Assembly: GCF_014269225.2 (NCBI RefSeq)
Contig: NZ_CP077097.1
Location: 936,001-1,000,000 of the forward strand
Length of the DNA: 64,000 bases
From: Pseudomonas anuradhapurensis
Lineage (GTDB): Bacteria; Pseudomonadota; Gammaproteobacteria; Pseudomonadales; Pseudomonadaceae
Reading direction: 5' to 3'
The stretch's first letter is position 1; each line of letters begins with the position of its first letter. The translations under genes and the position numbers were made by a program. A model generated the notes under the pieces. The model made no database searches, had not been told where the DNA came from, and was given only the letters and a program-made list of their open reading frames with translations. Shown here piece after piece: positions 7,721 through 17,223 of the stretch.

Positions 7721-9148
7721 ATGAACACCATGGATCAGGTAACTTTCCACAGCATCGGCCAGTTGCAGCAGGCGCTGCAGGCCGGCTCGCTGACCAGCGA
7801 AGCGCTGGTGCGTGCGCAACTGGCGCGCATCGAGCGCTTTGACGAGCAACTGAATGCCTATGTCGAAGCCTATCCCTCGCGTGCGTTGAACGCGGCCATC
7901 GCTGCAGATCGCCAGCGTGCATCCGGCATTCACCTGGGGCCGCTGCATGGCATTCCGCTGGCGATCAAGGATTTGTTCGAGATCCAAGGCCAGGCCATCA
8001 CCGGTGGCTCATTGGCGCAGCAACCGCGAGTTTCCACGTTGACCGCCACTGCAGTGCAACGCCTGGAGCGGGCCGGTGCGATCATTCTCGGCAAGACCCA
8101 CACCGTCGAGTTCGCTTTTGGTGGCTGGGGCACCAATGCGGTGATGGGCACGCCCTGGAACCCGTGGGACCGTAACGTACATCACGCTCCTGGTGGCTCC
8201 AGCAGTGGTTCGGCAGTGGCCGTGGCCAGCGGCCTGGCGAGCGCGGCGCTGGGTACCGATACCGGCGGTTCGGTGCGGATTCCGGCGGGGATGTGCGGCC
8301 TGGTCGGGCTGAAGACCACACGTGGCCTGGTCAGCCGCCATGGCTTGATCGAGCTGTGCCCTTCGCTGGACTCGGTAGGGCCTATCACGCACACGGTGGA
8401 AGATGCGGCGTGGATGCTGGATGCCCTGCTGGGGCCAGACCCGCTGGACCCGGTTTCGGCCCGCGCACCGGTGTTCAGCGCCGCTGCCGGCCTCGAGCGG
8501 CCGGTCGCCGGCTTGCGCATCTGGGTGTTGCCCGAGGCGGAACGCGCGCACATCGCCCCCGGGGTACTGAAGGCATACGACCTGGGGCTCAAGCAGTTGG
8601 CCGCGCTGGGCATGCAATTGATCGAGCAACCGCTGCCCACGTCGCTGGAGCAATGCATGCGCATCGCTGGCGGGCTGATGAGCGCCGAGGGTTACGCCAA
8701 CCTCGGGCGCTTGTTCGAGCGCGACGACCTGCGCTTCGACCCCCATGTGCAACGGCGCATACTCAGTGGTCGCGCCATCGACGCGGCGGCTTATATCCAG
8801 CTGCAGCATCAGCGCCGCGCCGCCCGGCAAACCATGCAGGAGGCGATGAGCAACATAGACGCCTGCGTCTTCCCGACCAATGCTATTGGCAGTGTGCCGT
8901 TGGAAGAGGTCGACGAATATGGCACGCCATTGGCCTTGCTGGGGCGCTTCGCCAACTTGTTGAATCTGTGCTCGGTGGCGCTGCCCATCGGCTTCGATGA
9001 AAAGCGCATGCCTGTCTCGATGCAGATCGTGGGGCCGGCCTTCGCCGAAGCGTTGGTTCTGCGCATCGGCCATGCCTATCAACAGGCCAGCGACTGGCAC
9101 ACGCTACGGCCTCAGGGTTGGGCGCTGGCAGATAAAGCGGTGGCATGA
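7721..9148 (+). CDS. Amidase signature family hydrolase
   Basis: A 475-residue amidase-signature enzyme (GatA/AtzF fold), hydrolysing a carboxamide to acid plus ammonia. The Ser-cisSer-Lys triad is readable: Lys83 in PLAIKDLFE, the cis-serine in PGGSSSGSA (about 160-162), and nucleophile Ser184 in GTDTGGSVRIP. There is no signal peptide, so it acts in the cytoplasm. It is the last gene of the transporter operon, which implies that the imported solute is its substrate. No GatB or GatC partner is nearby, so it is not the tRNA amidotransferase. The exact substrate is not deducible. ATG 7721 is chosen; the frame extends upstream into the permease gene. Confidence 0.9.
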   Translation: MNTMDQVTFHSIGQLQQALQAGSLTSEALVRAQLARIERFDEQLNAYVEAYPSRALNAAIAADRQRASGIHLGPLHGIPLAIKDLFEIQGQAITGGSLAQQPRVSTLTATAVQRLERAGAIILGKTHTVEFAFGGWGTNAVMGTPWNPWDRNVHHAPGGSSSGSAVAVASGLASAALGTDTGGSVRIPAGMCGLVGLKTTRGLVSRHGLIELCPSLDSVGPITHTVEDAAWMLDALLGPDPLDPVSARAPVFSAAAGLERPVAGLRIWVLPEAERAHIAPGVLKAYDLGLKQLAALGMQLIEQPLPTSLEQCMRIAGGLMSAEGYANLGRLFERDDLRFDPHVQRRILSGRAIDAAAYIQLQHQRRAARQTMQEAMSNIDACVFPTNAIGSVPLEEVDEYGTPLALLGRFANLLNLCSVALPIGFDEKRMPVSMQIVGPAFAEALVLRIGHAYQQASDWHTLRPQGWALADKAVA

Positions 9149-9380
9149 TCCATGTGACGCTTTGATATATCCCTGAGTATCACCCTGGCAGTATCAAAAG
9201 TTGCGGGCGCTTCAAACTTTTTTGACCCGGTGTTTGGTTTTTTGTCGCTGTTGGTAATGTTTATTGCTGCACGTCAAGCCAAGCCATTTTCTGCCTCGGT
9301 TAATGGCTTGCGCAGGGCAATACATGACTGTAAGCTTCGCCGCCCTCATCAGCTGTATCGTGTACCTGGAGATGTATTGT
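9149..9380 (+). other. AT-richer intergenic leader before the racemase gene
   Basis: These 230 bases hold no recognisable gene. They contain T-runs (around 9219-9245) and a TTGACC box near 9221, and are visibly poorer in GC than their flanks. A promoter for the racemase is likely here but no convincing -10 box can be assigned. The composition continues into the racemase gene. Confidence 0.4.
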
Positions 9381-10622
9381 ATGCCTTTAACACGGACTGT
9401 TATTGCTCTTTCCTTGGCGATGATCATAGGGCAAGGGTATGTTCAGGCTGCGCCGTTGCTTGCTGTGGATAATGCGCAGTCTGAACAAGCCGTGGCAACC
9501 AGTAACGCCTGGGTTGAAGTCAACCAGGTGGTGTTTGAAAACAATATCCGGATGCTTCAGGGCACCCTGACGAATAAAGCGAAACTGTGCGCCATTCTCA
9601 AGGCGGATGCCTATGGGCACGGTGTTGCTTTATTGATGCCTTCGGTCATCAAGATGGAGGTGCCCTGCGTAGGGGTTGCCAGCAATGAAGAGGCCCGAAT
9701 CGTACGGGAAAGCGGGTTCAAGGGCGAACTTGTACGTGTGCGTACAGCGACGTTGGCCGAGGTGGAAGGCGCACTGCCGTACAACATGGAAGAGCTGGTC
9801 AGTGGCCTCGATTATGCTCGGAAAATGGCCGCCGTTGCTGAAAAGCACGGGAAGCGCCTCAAGGTTCACCTGGCCTTGAACGCAGGTGGCATGAGCCGTA
9901 ACGGCCTTGAAATGAGCACTGAGCAGGGTCGGCAGGAAGCCTTGGCGATCACGCGTCTGGCGCCTCTGCAACTGGTCGGCATCATGACTCACTTCGCGGT
10001 GCAGGATAAGCAGGATGTTCGCCAAGGGCTCGCTGCCTTCAATGAGCAAACGGCCTGGCTGATAAAGACTGCCGGCATTGATAGAAATAAAATCACCCTG
10101 CATGCAGCAAATTCCTATGCAACGTTGGAAGTGCCAGAGTCGCATCTGGACATGGTGCGTGCTGGTGGTGCCTTGTATGGCATGATGCAACCGTCGCAGG
10201 TTCAATACAAACCTGTCATGCAAGTCAAGTCATACGTGGCGTCTGTCAACCAATACCCGAAAGGCAATACAGTAGGGTATGACCGAACAGTGACGCTGAG
10301 TCGTGATTCACGGCTGGCGAATATTCCAGTGGGTTTCTCTGACGGCTACCGTCGCGCGTTTACCAATAAAGGCGTTGTTCTGGTAAATGGACAGCGTGCG
10401 CCAGTGGTGGGGAAAGTTTCCATGAATACCGTCATGGTGGACGTGACGGATATTCCGGCGGTGGCGACTGGCGATCAAGTTGTGCTGTTCGGTAAACAGG
10501 GTGAAAGTGAGATCACCCAGGGTGAAATTGAAGCGCTCAGCGGAACATTGCTGGTCGACCTTGCGACTGTGTGGGGAAGCAGCAATCCGCAAACGCTGGT
10601 GACGAATAAAACGTCTGATTAA
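9381..10622 (+). CDS. alr: Periplasmic broad-specificity amino-acid racemase (alanine racemase fold)
   Basis: A 413-residue PLP racemase with an N-terminal signal peptide (cleavage near residue 24, VQAAP), so it is exported; cytoplasmic alanine racemases lack this. The PLP lysine is Lys74 in LKADAYGHG, and the opposing catalytic tyrosine is Tyr300 in VGYDRT. Cys70 and Cys96 sit where broad-spectrum periplasmic racemases (the P. putida Alr/Bar and Vibrio BsrV type) form a disulfide. ATG 9381 has GGAG nine bases upstream; in-frame upstream codons have no ribosome site. Codon use is AT-richer than in the neighbours (AAA, ATA, AGA codons, for example near 10078-10095), suggesting separate acquisition. 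Neighbouring dgu genes fit a role in making or using D-amino acids such as D-Glu, D-Lys or D-Arg. Confidence 0.88.
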   Translation: MPLTRTVIALSLAMIIGQGYVQAAPLLAVDNAQSEQAVATSNAWVEVNQVVFENNIRMLQGTLTNKAKLCAILKADAYGHGVALLMPSVIKMEVPCVGVASNEEARIVRESGFKGELVRVRTATLAEVEGALPYNMEELVSGLDYARKMAAVAEKHGKRLKVHLALNAGGMSRNGLEMSTEQGRQEALAITRLAPLQLVGIMTHFAVQDKQDVRQGLAAFNEQTAWLIKTAGIDRNKITLHAANSYATLEVPESHLDMVRAGGALYGMMQPSQVQYKPVMQVKSYVASVNQYPKGNTVGYDRTVTLSRDSRLANIPVGFSDGYRRAFTNKGVVLVNGQRAPVVGKVSMNTVMVDVTDIPAVATGDQVVLFGKQGESEITQGEIEALSGTLLVDLATVWGSSNPQTLVTNKTSD

Positions 10623-10637
10623 CTCACAAAAGAGCGA

Positions 10638-10673
10638 GTCGCTACTGCGGTGCTGACGCTTCGCAGTAGCGAC
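10638..10673. terminator. Bidirectional hairpin terminator between alr and dguC
   Basis: A perfect 12-bp stem (GTCGCTACTGCG with CGCAGTAGCGAC) and a 12-base loop lie between the convergent racemase and dguC genes. On the minus strand it is followed by TCGCTCTTTTG; the plus-strand side is less T-rich. Confidence 0.65.
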
Positions 10674-10741
10674 CTTTGGCAGTGACCAACGCTGTTCACT
10701 GCCGCTCCCGGATTTCACCGAGGATGGACGCCGGGCTGAAG

Positions 10742-11644
10742 CTATTGCACCGGATCGCTCACCGGCTTGGCGAAGATCGCCTTGAGTTCGCTGGTCATCG
10801 GGAATTCCAGGTTCAAGCCTTTAGGCGGAATCGGCTGCTGGAACCAGCGTTGGTAGATCCCGTTGATTTCCCCTGAGCTGTACAGCTCGCCCAGCGACGC
10901 GTTCACCAGGGCGAGGAACTGCGGGTCATCCTTGCGTACCATGCAGCTGTAGATTTCCCGTGACTGCTCTTCCCCGACCACTATCCAGTTGTGCGGATCA
11001 CGGGCCTTGGCGCGTTCGCCGTAGAGCAGCGCATCGTCCATGTAGAACGCCGCCGCCCGACCGGACTGCAACATCTGGAAGGCTTCGCCATGGTCCTTGG
11101 CGCTGATCACGAACATGTCCATCTTGTTATCGACGTTATAGCTTTTCAGGTAGCGTTCGTTGGTGGTGCCGGCGGTGGTCACTACATTCTTGCCACGCAG
11201 GTCGGCGAAGCTCTTGATCCCGCTGTCCTTGGCCGTCAGCAACTGGCCCTTGACGTAGATGAAGCCATAGGAAAACGCCACCTGTTTCTGCCGCTCTGCG
11301 GTGACGCCAGTCGAGCCGCATTCCAGGTCCACGGTACCGTTCTGCACCAGCGGAATACGGCTTTGCGAGGTCACCAGGTTGTACTTCACCTTGAGTTCGG
11401 GCAACGCCAGCTTCTGCCGCACCCGCTCGACGATCTTGTTCGCCAGGTCGACCGAGTAGCCCATGGGTTGGCCCGAGTGATCGCCCACGTAGGAGAACGG
11501 CACTGAAGCATCGCGATAGCCCAGGGTGATACTGTTGGCTTTGGCAATCTTGCTTAACGTGGGCCCCAACGCTGCTTCATCGGCATGGGCCTGGGCACCG
11601 AGCAACAGGGCAAGGGTGCAGCCGATCAACGTGATTTTTTGCAT
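10742..11644 (-). CDS. dguC: Periplasmic glutamate/D-glutamate-type binding protein DguC
   Basis: A 300-residue periplasmic binding protein with a signal peptide (KITLIGCTLALLLGAQAHA, cleavage near residue 21). It is of the GltI-like SBP_bac_3 family, with motifs YRDASVPFSYV, GYSVDLANKIV, LVQNGTVDLECGSTG and AFYMDDALL. It follows the RidA-like and D-amino-acid dehydrogenase genes on the same strand, matching the P. aeruginosa dguABC order (D-Glu/D-Gln utilisation). There DguC is the solute-binding component or sensor. No permease or ATPase is encoded here, so it must borrow an ABC partner or act as a sensor. The symbol rests on gene order and family. Confidence 0.85.
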   Translation of the reverse strand: MQKITLIGCTLALLLGAQAHADEAALGPTLSKIAKANSITLGYRDASVPFSYVGDHSGQPMGYSVDLANKIVERVRQKLALPELKVKYNLVTSQSRIPLVQNGTVDLECGSTGVTAERQKQVAFSYGFIYVKGQLLTAKDSGIKSFADLRGKNVVTTAGTTNERYLKSYNVDNKMDMFVISAKDHGEAFQMLQSGRAAAFYMDDALLYGERAKARDPHNWIVVGEEQSREIYSCMVRKDDPQFLALVNASLGELYSSGEINGIYQRWFQQPIPPKGLNLEFPMTSELKAIFAKPVSDPVQ

Positions 11645-11673
11645 TGTTATTCTCCGTTGTGGGTAAGGGGTGG

Positions 11674-12024
11674 TCAGCGGCGTGCCGCGACCACGGATAT
11701 TTCCACCAGCACCTGCGGGCGTGCCAGTTCGGCCTGCAAGGTGGTGCGGCTGGGAGCCTGGCCGGGCGACAACCAGGCGGACCAGACGTCATTCATCGCG
11801 GCGAAATCCCTGCCGATGTCCTTCAGGTAGATGGTCGCGCTGAGCAGATGGTCTTTGTCGCTGCCAGCCTCGGCCAGCAATGCGTCGATTTTTTCCAGTA
11901 CCTGGGCAGTCTGGCCGGTGGCATCGCTGGCGTCATCCGGCACCTGGCCGGAGAGAAACACCAGGTCGCCATAGGTGACGGCGGCGGACAAGCGTGGGTT
12001 GGGCTGGATGCGCTCAATGATCAT
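11674..12024 (-). CDS. dguB: RidA/YjgF-family enamine/imine deaminase DguB
   Basis: A 116-residue RidA-superfamily protein, trimeric in this family, hydrolysing reactive 2-imino acids released by amino-acid dehydrogenases to keto acids plus ammonia. It has the typical N-terminal strand (RIQPNPRLSAAVTYGDLVFLSGQ) and the conserved region VLEKIDALLAEAG. It lies between dguA and dguC with short gaps on either side, as in the P. aeruginosa dgu operon. A job clearing the imine product of DguA is inferred. The archetypal RidA arginine (in the -C-RV-E motif) is not obvious, so it may belong to a non-archetypal subgroup. Confidence 0.87.
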   Translation of the reverse strand: MIIERIQPNPRLSAAVTYGDLVFLSGQVPDDASDATGQTAQVLEKIDALLAEAGSDKDHLLSATIYLKDIGRDFAAMNDVWSAWLSPGQAPSRTTLQAELARPQVLVEISVVAARR

Positions 12025-12051
12025 TGCGGTAGTCCTTCAGAGGGTTGGGGT

Positions 12052-13293
12052 TCAGGCCGCACGGGGCGTAAAGCCGTGCAGGTCGATGGCGGGGCGGCGC
12101 TGGCCGATCAGTTCGCTGAGCAGGCGTGCGCTGGCGCAGGCCAGGGTGAAGCCCAGCGCACCATGGCCAAGGTTCAGCCACAGGTTGCGATACGCCGTTG
12201 CGCCCAGCAGCGGTACGCCGCTAGGGGTCGCCGGACGCATGCCGGCCCATTCGATGGCATAGTCGTAGTCGCCGGCATTGGCGAAGGTTTCGCGGGCCTG
12301 GCGTTTGAGCAGGGCCAGGCGCTTGGGGTCCAGCGATGGGTCGAAACCGACGATGTCGACCATCGCCGCCACCCGCAACTGCTCGCCAATCCGCGCGTAG
12401 ACGATCTTGCGGTCGTAATCGGTGATGCTCAGGTCTGGCGCCCGGTGCTGGCTGCCGATCGGTACGGTCAGGCTGTAACCCTTGAGCGGGTACAGCGGCA
12501 GGTCGACACCCGGCAGTGCCAGCAATGCACTGCGATGGCCGGCAGCAACCACCAGGTGCTCCACCGGCAGCACTTCGTCACCCAGTTCGATCGCACTTAC
12601 CGCGCCATGCGCATGGCGAATGCCGGAGACGGCCTGGCCCAGGCGGAACTGGCAACGTCCCGACGCCCGCAGGCGCGCCGCCAGTTGCTGGCAGAACGCG
12701 TGGCAATCACCGACTTCTTCATCCGGGGTATAGACGGCGCCGACAAAGGGCGCCTCCGCCAGCGCCGGGTCCAGGCGGGCGCAGTCGGCGTGCGACAGCA
12801 CCTGTTGTTGCTGAGGCGCGGCAAGGTTGTTGCGTGCGTGTGCGAAGCTGCTGGCCTGGCGGAAGGTGACCAGCTTGCCGTTGCGCCGCCAGTTGAAACC
12901 ACTCAGGCCATCCTCTTCACGCCAGGCCTGCAAGGTCGACTGGCTCAACAGCGCCAGGCGCAACAGATGGCCTGCATTGGCGCGGTTGACCGAGGAGCGG
13001 CAAGCAGCGAGGAACGCGGCCATCCAACGCCACTGTGCAGGATCGAAGCGTGGGCGCAATCTCAGCGGTGAGTCACCGCGCAGCATCCAGCCAATGGCCT
13101 GCAACGGCACGCCGGCATCGGCCAGCGGCGCCACGTAGCGATAGGACAACTGGCCGCCGTTGGCGAAGCTGGTTTCACTGCCCAGCGAATCGCGAGCCTC
13201 GACCAGCGTCACCTCAACGCCGTCGCGCACCAGTGCGTAAGCCGTTGCCAGGCCAATCACGCCACCGCCGATGATGCATACATGCTTTGCCAT
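12052..13293 (-). CDS. dguA: FAD-dependent D-amino-acid (D-glutamate) dehydrogenase DguA
   Basis: A 413-residue DadA/DAO-type flavoprotein. The N-terminal dinucleotide-binding motif IIGGGVIGLATAYAL is at about residues 7-21. The C-terminal FAD/substrate region has WAGMRPATPSGVPLLG and LNLGHGALGFTLA. ATG 13293 follows AAGGA by 5 bases; the frame extends to 13320 without a better signal. In P. aeruginosa the orthologous enzyme oxidises D-Glu and D-Gln to 2-oxo acids and passes electrons to the respiratory chain. It is the first gene of dguA-dguB-dguC and is divergent from dguR. Substrate preference is assumed from gene order rather than shown. Confidence 0.87.
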   Translation of the reverse strand: MAKHVCIIGGGVIGLATAYALVRDGVEVTLVEARDSLGSETSFANGGQLSYRYVAPLADAGVPLQAIGWMLRGDSPLRLRPRFDPAQWRWMAAFLAACRSSVNRANAGHLLRLALLSQSTLQAWREEDGLSGFNWRRNGKLVTFRQASSFAHARNNLAAPQQQQVLSHADCARLDPALAEAPFVGAVYTPDEEVGDCHAFCQQLAARLRASGRCQFRLGQAVSGIRHAHGAVSAIELGDEVLPVEHLVVAAGHRSALLALPGVDLPLYPLKGYSLTVPIGSQHRAPDLSITDYDRKIVYARIGEQLRVAAMVDIVGFDPSLDPKRLALLKRQARETFANAGDYDYAIEWAGMRPATPSGVPLLGATAYRNLWLNLGHGALGFTLACASARLLSELIGQRRPAIDLHGFTPRAA

Positions 13294-13376
13294 GTCAGTC
13301 CTTGTTCGTGGTTGGAACAAGCCTGAGGTTAGGGTCAGGTGACAGGTGGCGAAAAATGAATAAAGATCACTGAGCC

Positions 13377-13391
13377 ATAAACAAAGGTTAT
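13377..13391. promoter_or_regulatory. Candidate LysR-type (DguR) binding box
   Basis: ATAA-N7-TTAT, a dyad of the T-N11-A class used by LysR regulators, lies 9 bases before the dguR start and in the shared dguR/dguA intergenic region. It could serve autoregulation and activation of dguABC. Motif reading only. Confidence 0.45.
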
Positions 13392-13400
13392 AGGCTTGCC

Positions 13401-14306
13401 ATGCGCCTTCGCCATATCGAGATTTTCCAGGCCATCCGCCAGACCGGCTCGGTCAGCGGTGCCGCGCAGTTGCTGCACGTGTCCCAGCCTGCCGTGACCA
13501 AGGTGCTGCAACACGCCGAGCAGCAGTTGGGCTTCCCGTTGTTTCTGCGAGTGCGCGGCAAGCTGCAGCCGACGCCCGAAGCGCTGGAGCTGGAGCGTGA
13601 GGTCGACAAGGTCACGGAGAGCCTGCAAGGGGTGCGCCGCCTGGCGCAAAGCCTGCGTCGTGAGCCGGGCCACAGCCTGCGCATCGGTGCCACCCCGGCG
13701 CTGGCCCTGTCGCTGTTGCCGCCGGCGATTCACGAGTGGACCCAGCGTTATCCGGACATCGCCTGTGAACTGTCCAGCGCCCACAGCCGCGAACTGGTGC
13801 AGAACCTGCTGATGCGCGAGATCGATGTCGCCCTGACCCTGCAACAGCCCGATCACCCTGCGCTGAAGGCGCAGGCACTGGCCAGTGGGGTGCTGGTGGC
13901 GTTGGCACCGGTCGGCTATTGGCCGCCTGCGGATGAAGGCAAGCCGCTGCCATTGACGGCCCTGGCCGATGCGCCGTTGATCGGCCTGAGCAGTGCCGAC
14001 CCGCTGTCGGCCCGCCTCGACAGCTACCTGAAGGCAGTCGAGCCACCGCCGCGAGTGAGCATCGCGGTGCAGACCTATTCGCTGGCCAGGGCGATGGTCG
14101 AATCCGGCGCCGGGCTGGCGGTCATCGACCCGTTCACCGCGCTTGGCGCAGCGCCCGGGGCGACCACGATTCGTCCGCTGGCACCGGCATTGCCGATCAA
14201 CTTGTATGCGGTGACCCGCGCTGCCGAGCCGTCAGCGCATACCCTGAGCGAGCTGCTGGCCATCTTCAGCAGCCGTGCCCAGGGGCAGTTGGACCGTTGG
14301 CGCTGA
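13401..14306 (+). CDS. dguR: LysR-family regulator DguR
   Basis: A 301-residue LysR-type regulator. The winged helix-turn-helix is at residues 1-60 (RHIEIFQAIRQTGSVSGAAQLLHVSQPAVTKVLQ), followed by the linker helix and a two-lobe effector-binding domain (about 90-300). It is divergent from dguA across about 107 bp, the arrangement of P. aeruginosa dguR, which responds to D-glutamate. The start ATG directly opens with the HTH. The stop codon lies in a tandem 15-bp duplication. Confidence 0.87.
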   Translation: MRLRHIEIFQAIRQTGSVSGAAQLLHVSQPAVTKVLQHAEQQLGFPLFLRVRGKLQPTPEALELEREVDKVTESLQGVRRLAQSLRREPGHSLRIGATPALALSLLPPAIHEWTQRYPDIACELSSAHSRELVQNLLMREIDVALTLQQPDHPALKAQALASGVLVALAPVGYWPPADEGKPLPLTALADAPLIGLSSADPLSARLDSYLKAVEPPPRVSIAVQTYSLARAMVESGAGLAVIDPFTALGAAPGATTIRPLAPALPINLYAVTRAAEPSAHTLSELLAIFSSRAQGQLDRWR

Positions 14307-14331
14307 TTGAAAACCGGCTGATTGAAAACCG
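14302..14331 (+). repeat. Tandem 15-bp duplication spanning the dguR stop codon
   Basis: The unit GCTGATTGAAAACCG occurs twice head to tail (14302-14316 and 14317-14331). The first copy contains the dguR TGA stop. It looks like a recent slippage duplication that does not alter the protein. Confidence 0.9.
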
Positions 14332-14340
14332 ATAGGCACA

Positions 14341-14367
14341 AAAAAACCGGCTCAGTGGCCGGTTTTT
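14341..14367. terminator. Bidirectional rho-independent terminator (dguR / tRNA-Leu)
   Basis: A hairpin (ACCGGC / GCCGGT) is flanked by six A's on the left and five T's on the right, so it works in both directions. It ends dguR on the plus strand and the tRNA-Leu transcript on the minus strand. Confidence 0.85.
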
Positions 14368-14409
14368 CTGCTGTTCCGGGTCCGCTAGGGACCGCTTGGA
14401 ACGATGTGA

Positions 14410-14494
14410 TGGTGCCCCGAGGGAGACTCGAACTCCCACTCCTTTCGAAAACGGATTTTGAATCCGCCGCGTCTACCAATTCCGCCATCAGGGC
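14410..14494 (-). tRNA. tRNA-Leu(CAA)
   Basis: An 85-base tRNA gene on the minus strand with CCA encoded. The acceptor stem begins GCCCTGA and pairs with TCGGGGC. The D-loop region is GGCGGAATTGGTAGACGC-like. The anticodon loop TTCAAAA gives anticodon CAA (leucine, codon UUG). A long class II variable arm follows, then a GTTCGAGTC T-loop. The length and variable arm are those of tRNA-Leu. Confidence 0.97.
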
Positions 14495-14505
14495 TTGTGG
14501 CGCGC

Positions 14506-14534
14506 AGTATAGAGAGGCTCCGCTGGTCGGTCAA
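14506..14534 (-). promoter_or_regulatory. Sigma70 promoter of tRNA-Leu
   Basis: On the minus strand TTGACC (-35, 14534-14529), a 17-base spacer and TATACT (-10, 14511-14506) lie about 12 bases before the mature tRNA. This is a strong, textbook-spaced promoter, as expected for a stable RNA. Confidence 0.85.
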
Positions 14535-14601
14535 TCGGCTTTCATGGTCAATTTTCACACATTGGGCTAAACTTCCCGGCCCTGCCGAACCGAACATCAT
14601 C

Positions 14602-16781
<2,180 letters not shown>

Positions 16782-16823
16782 CTGTTCGCATCCATTATTA
16801 GAAAATTACATTAGGAGTGCCCA

Positions 16824-17159
16824 ATGAGCTTCTTGATCCCCGCCGCATACGCGGACGCCGCAGCACCCGCCGCCGGCCCAGCCGGTACCGGCTTCGAGTG
16901 GATTTTCCTGGTCGGTTTCCTGGTCATCTTCTACCTGATGATCTGGCGCCCGCAGGCCAAGCGTGCCAAAGAGCAGAAGAACCTGCTAAGCAACTTGCAA
17001 AAGGGTGACGAAGTTGTCACCAACGGCGGCATCGCCGGCAAGATCGTCAAGGTTTCCGATGATTTCGTGGTCCTGGAAGTTTCCGACAGCGTCGAGCTGA
17101 AGTTCCAGAAGGGTGCCATTGCGGCCACCCTGCCAAAAGGTACGCTCAAGGCTATCTGA
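16824..17159 (+). CDS. yajC: Sec translocon accessory protein YajC
   Basis: A 111-residue inner-membrane protein with one transmembrane segment (IFLVGFLVIFYLMIW, about residues 29-43) followed by a cytoplasmic basic stretch and a small domain with VVTNGGIAGKI. It associates with SecDF. TTAGGAG lies upstream of the ATG. It sits between tgt and secD, the standard gamma-proteobacterial order. Confidence 0.96.
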   Translation: MSFLIPAAYADAAAPAAGPAGTGFEWIFLVGFLVIFYLMIWRPQAKRAKEQKNLLSNLQKGDEVVTNGGIAGKIVKVSDDFVVLEVSDSVELKFQKGAIAATLPKGTLKAI

Positions 17160-17182
17160 GTTACCAGTTTCATTTTTCCAGT

Positions 17183-17203
17183 CGGGGCGCGCAAAGCGCC
17201 CCG
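17183..17203 (+). other. GC-rich hairpin between yajC and secD
   Basis: CGGGGCGC and GCGCCCCG form a perfect 8-bp stem with a GCAAA loop. There is no T-run, so it is unlikely to be a full terminator. It may protect the yajC 3' end or trim the ratio of yajC to secD. Confidence 0.6.
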
Positions 17204-17223
17204 CGTCTTGAACGGGCGGCGTG

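Noticed and set aside
7721..9148. Reading the amidase as GatA of the tRNA-dependent amidotransferase
   Set aside because: No gatB/gatC nearby, and it is the last gene of an importer operon.
14458..14601. A longer QueA starting upstream of ATG 14602
   Set aside because: The extension runs through the tRNA-Leu gene and its promoter; normal QueA starts at [11 protein letters not shown].
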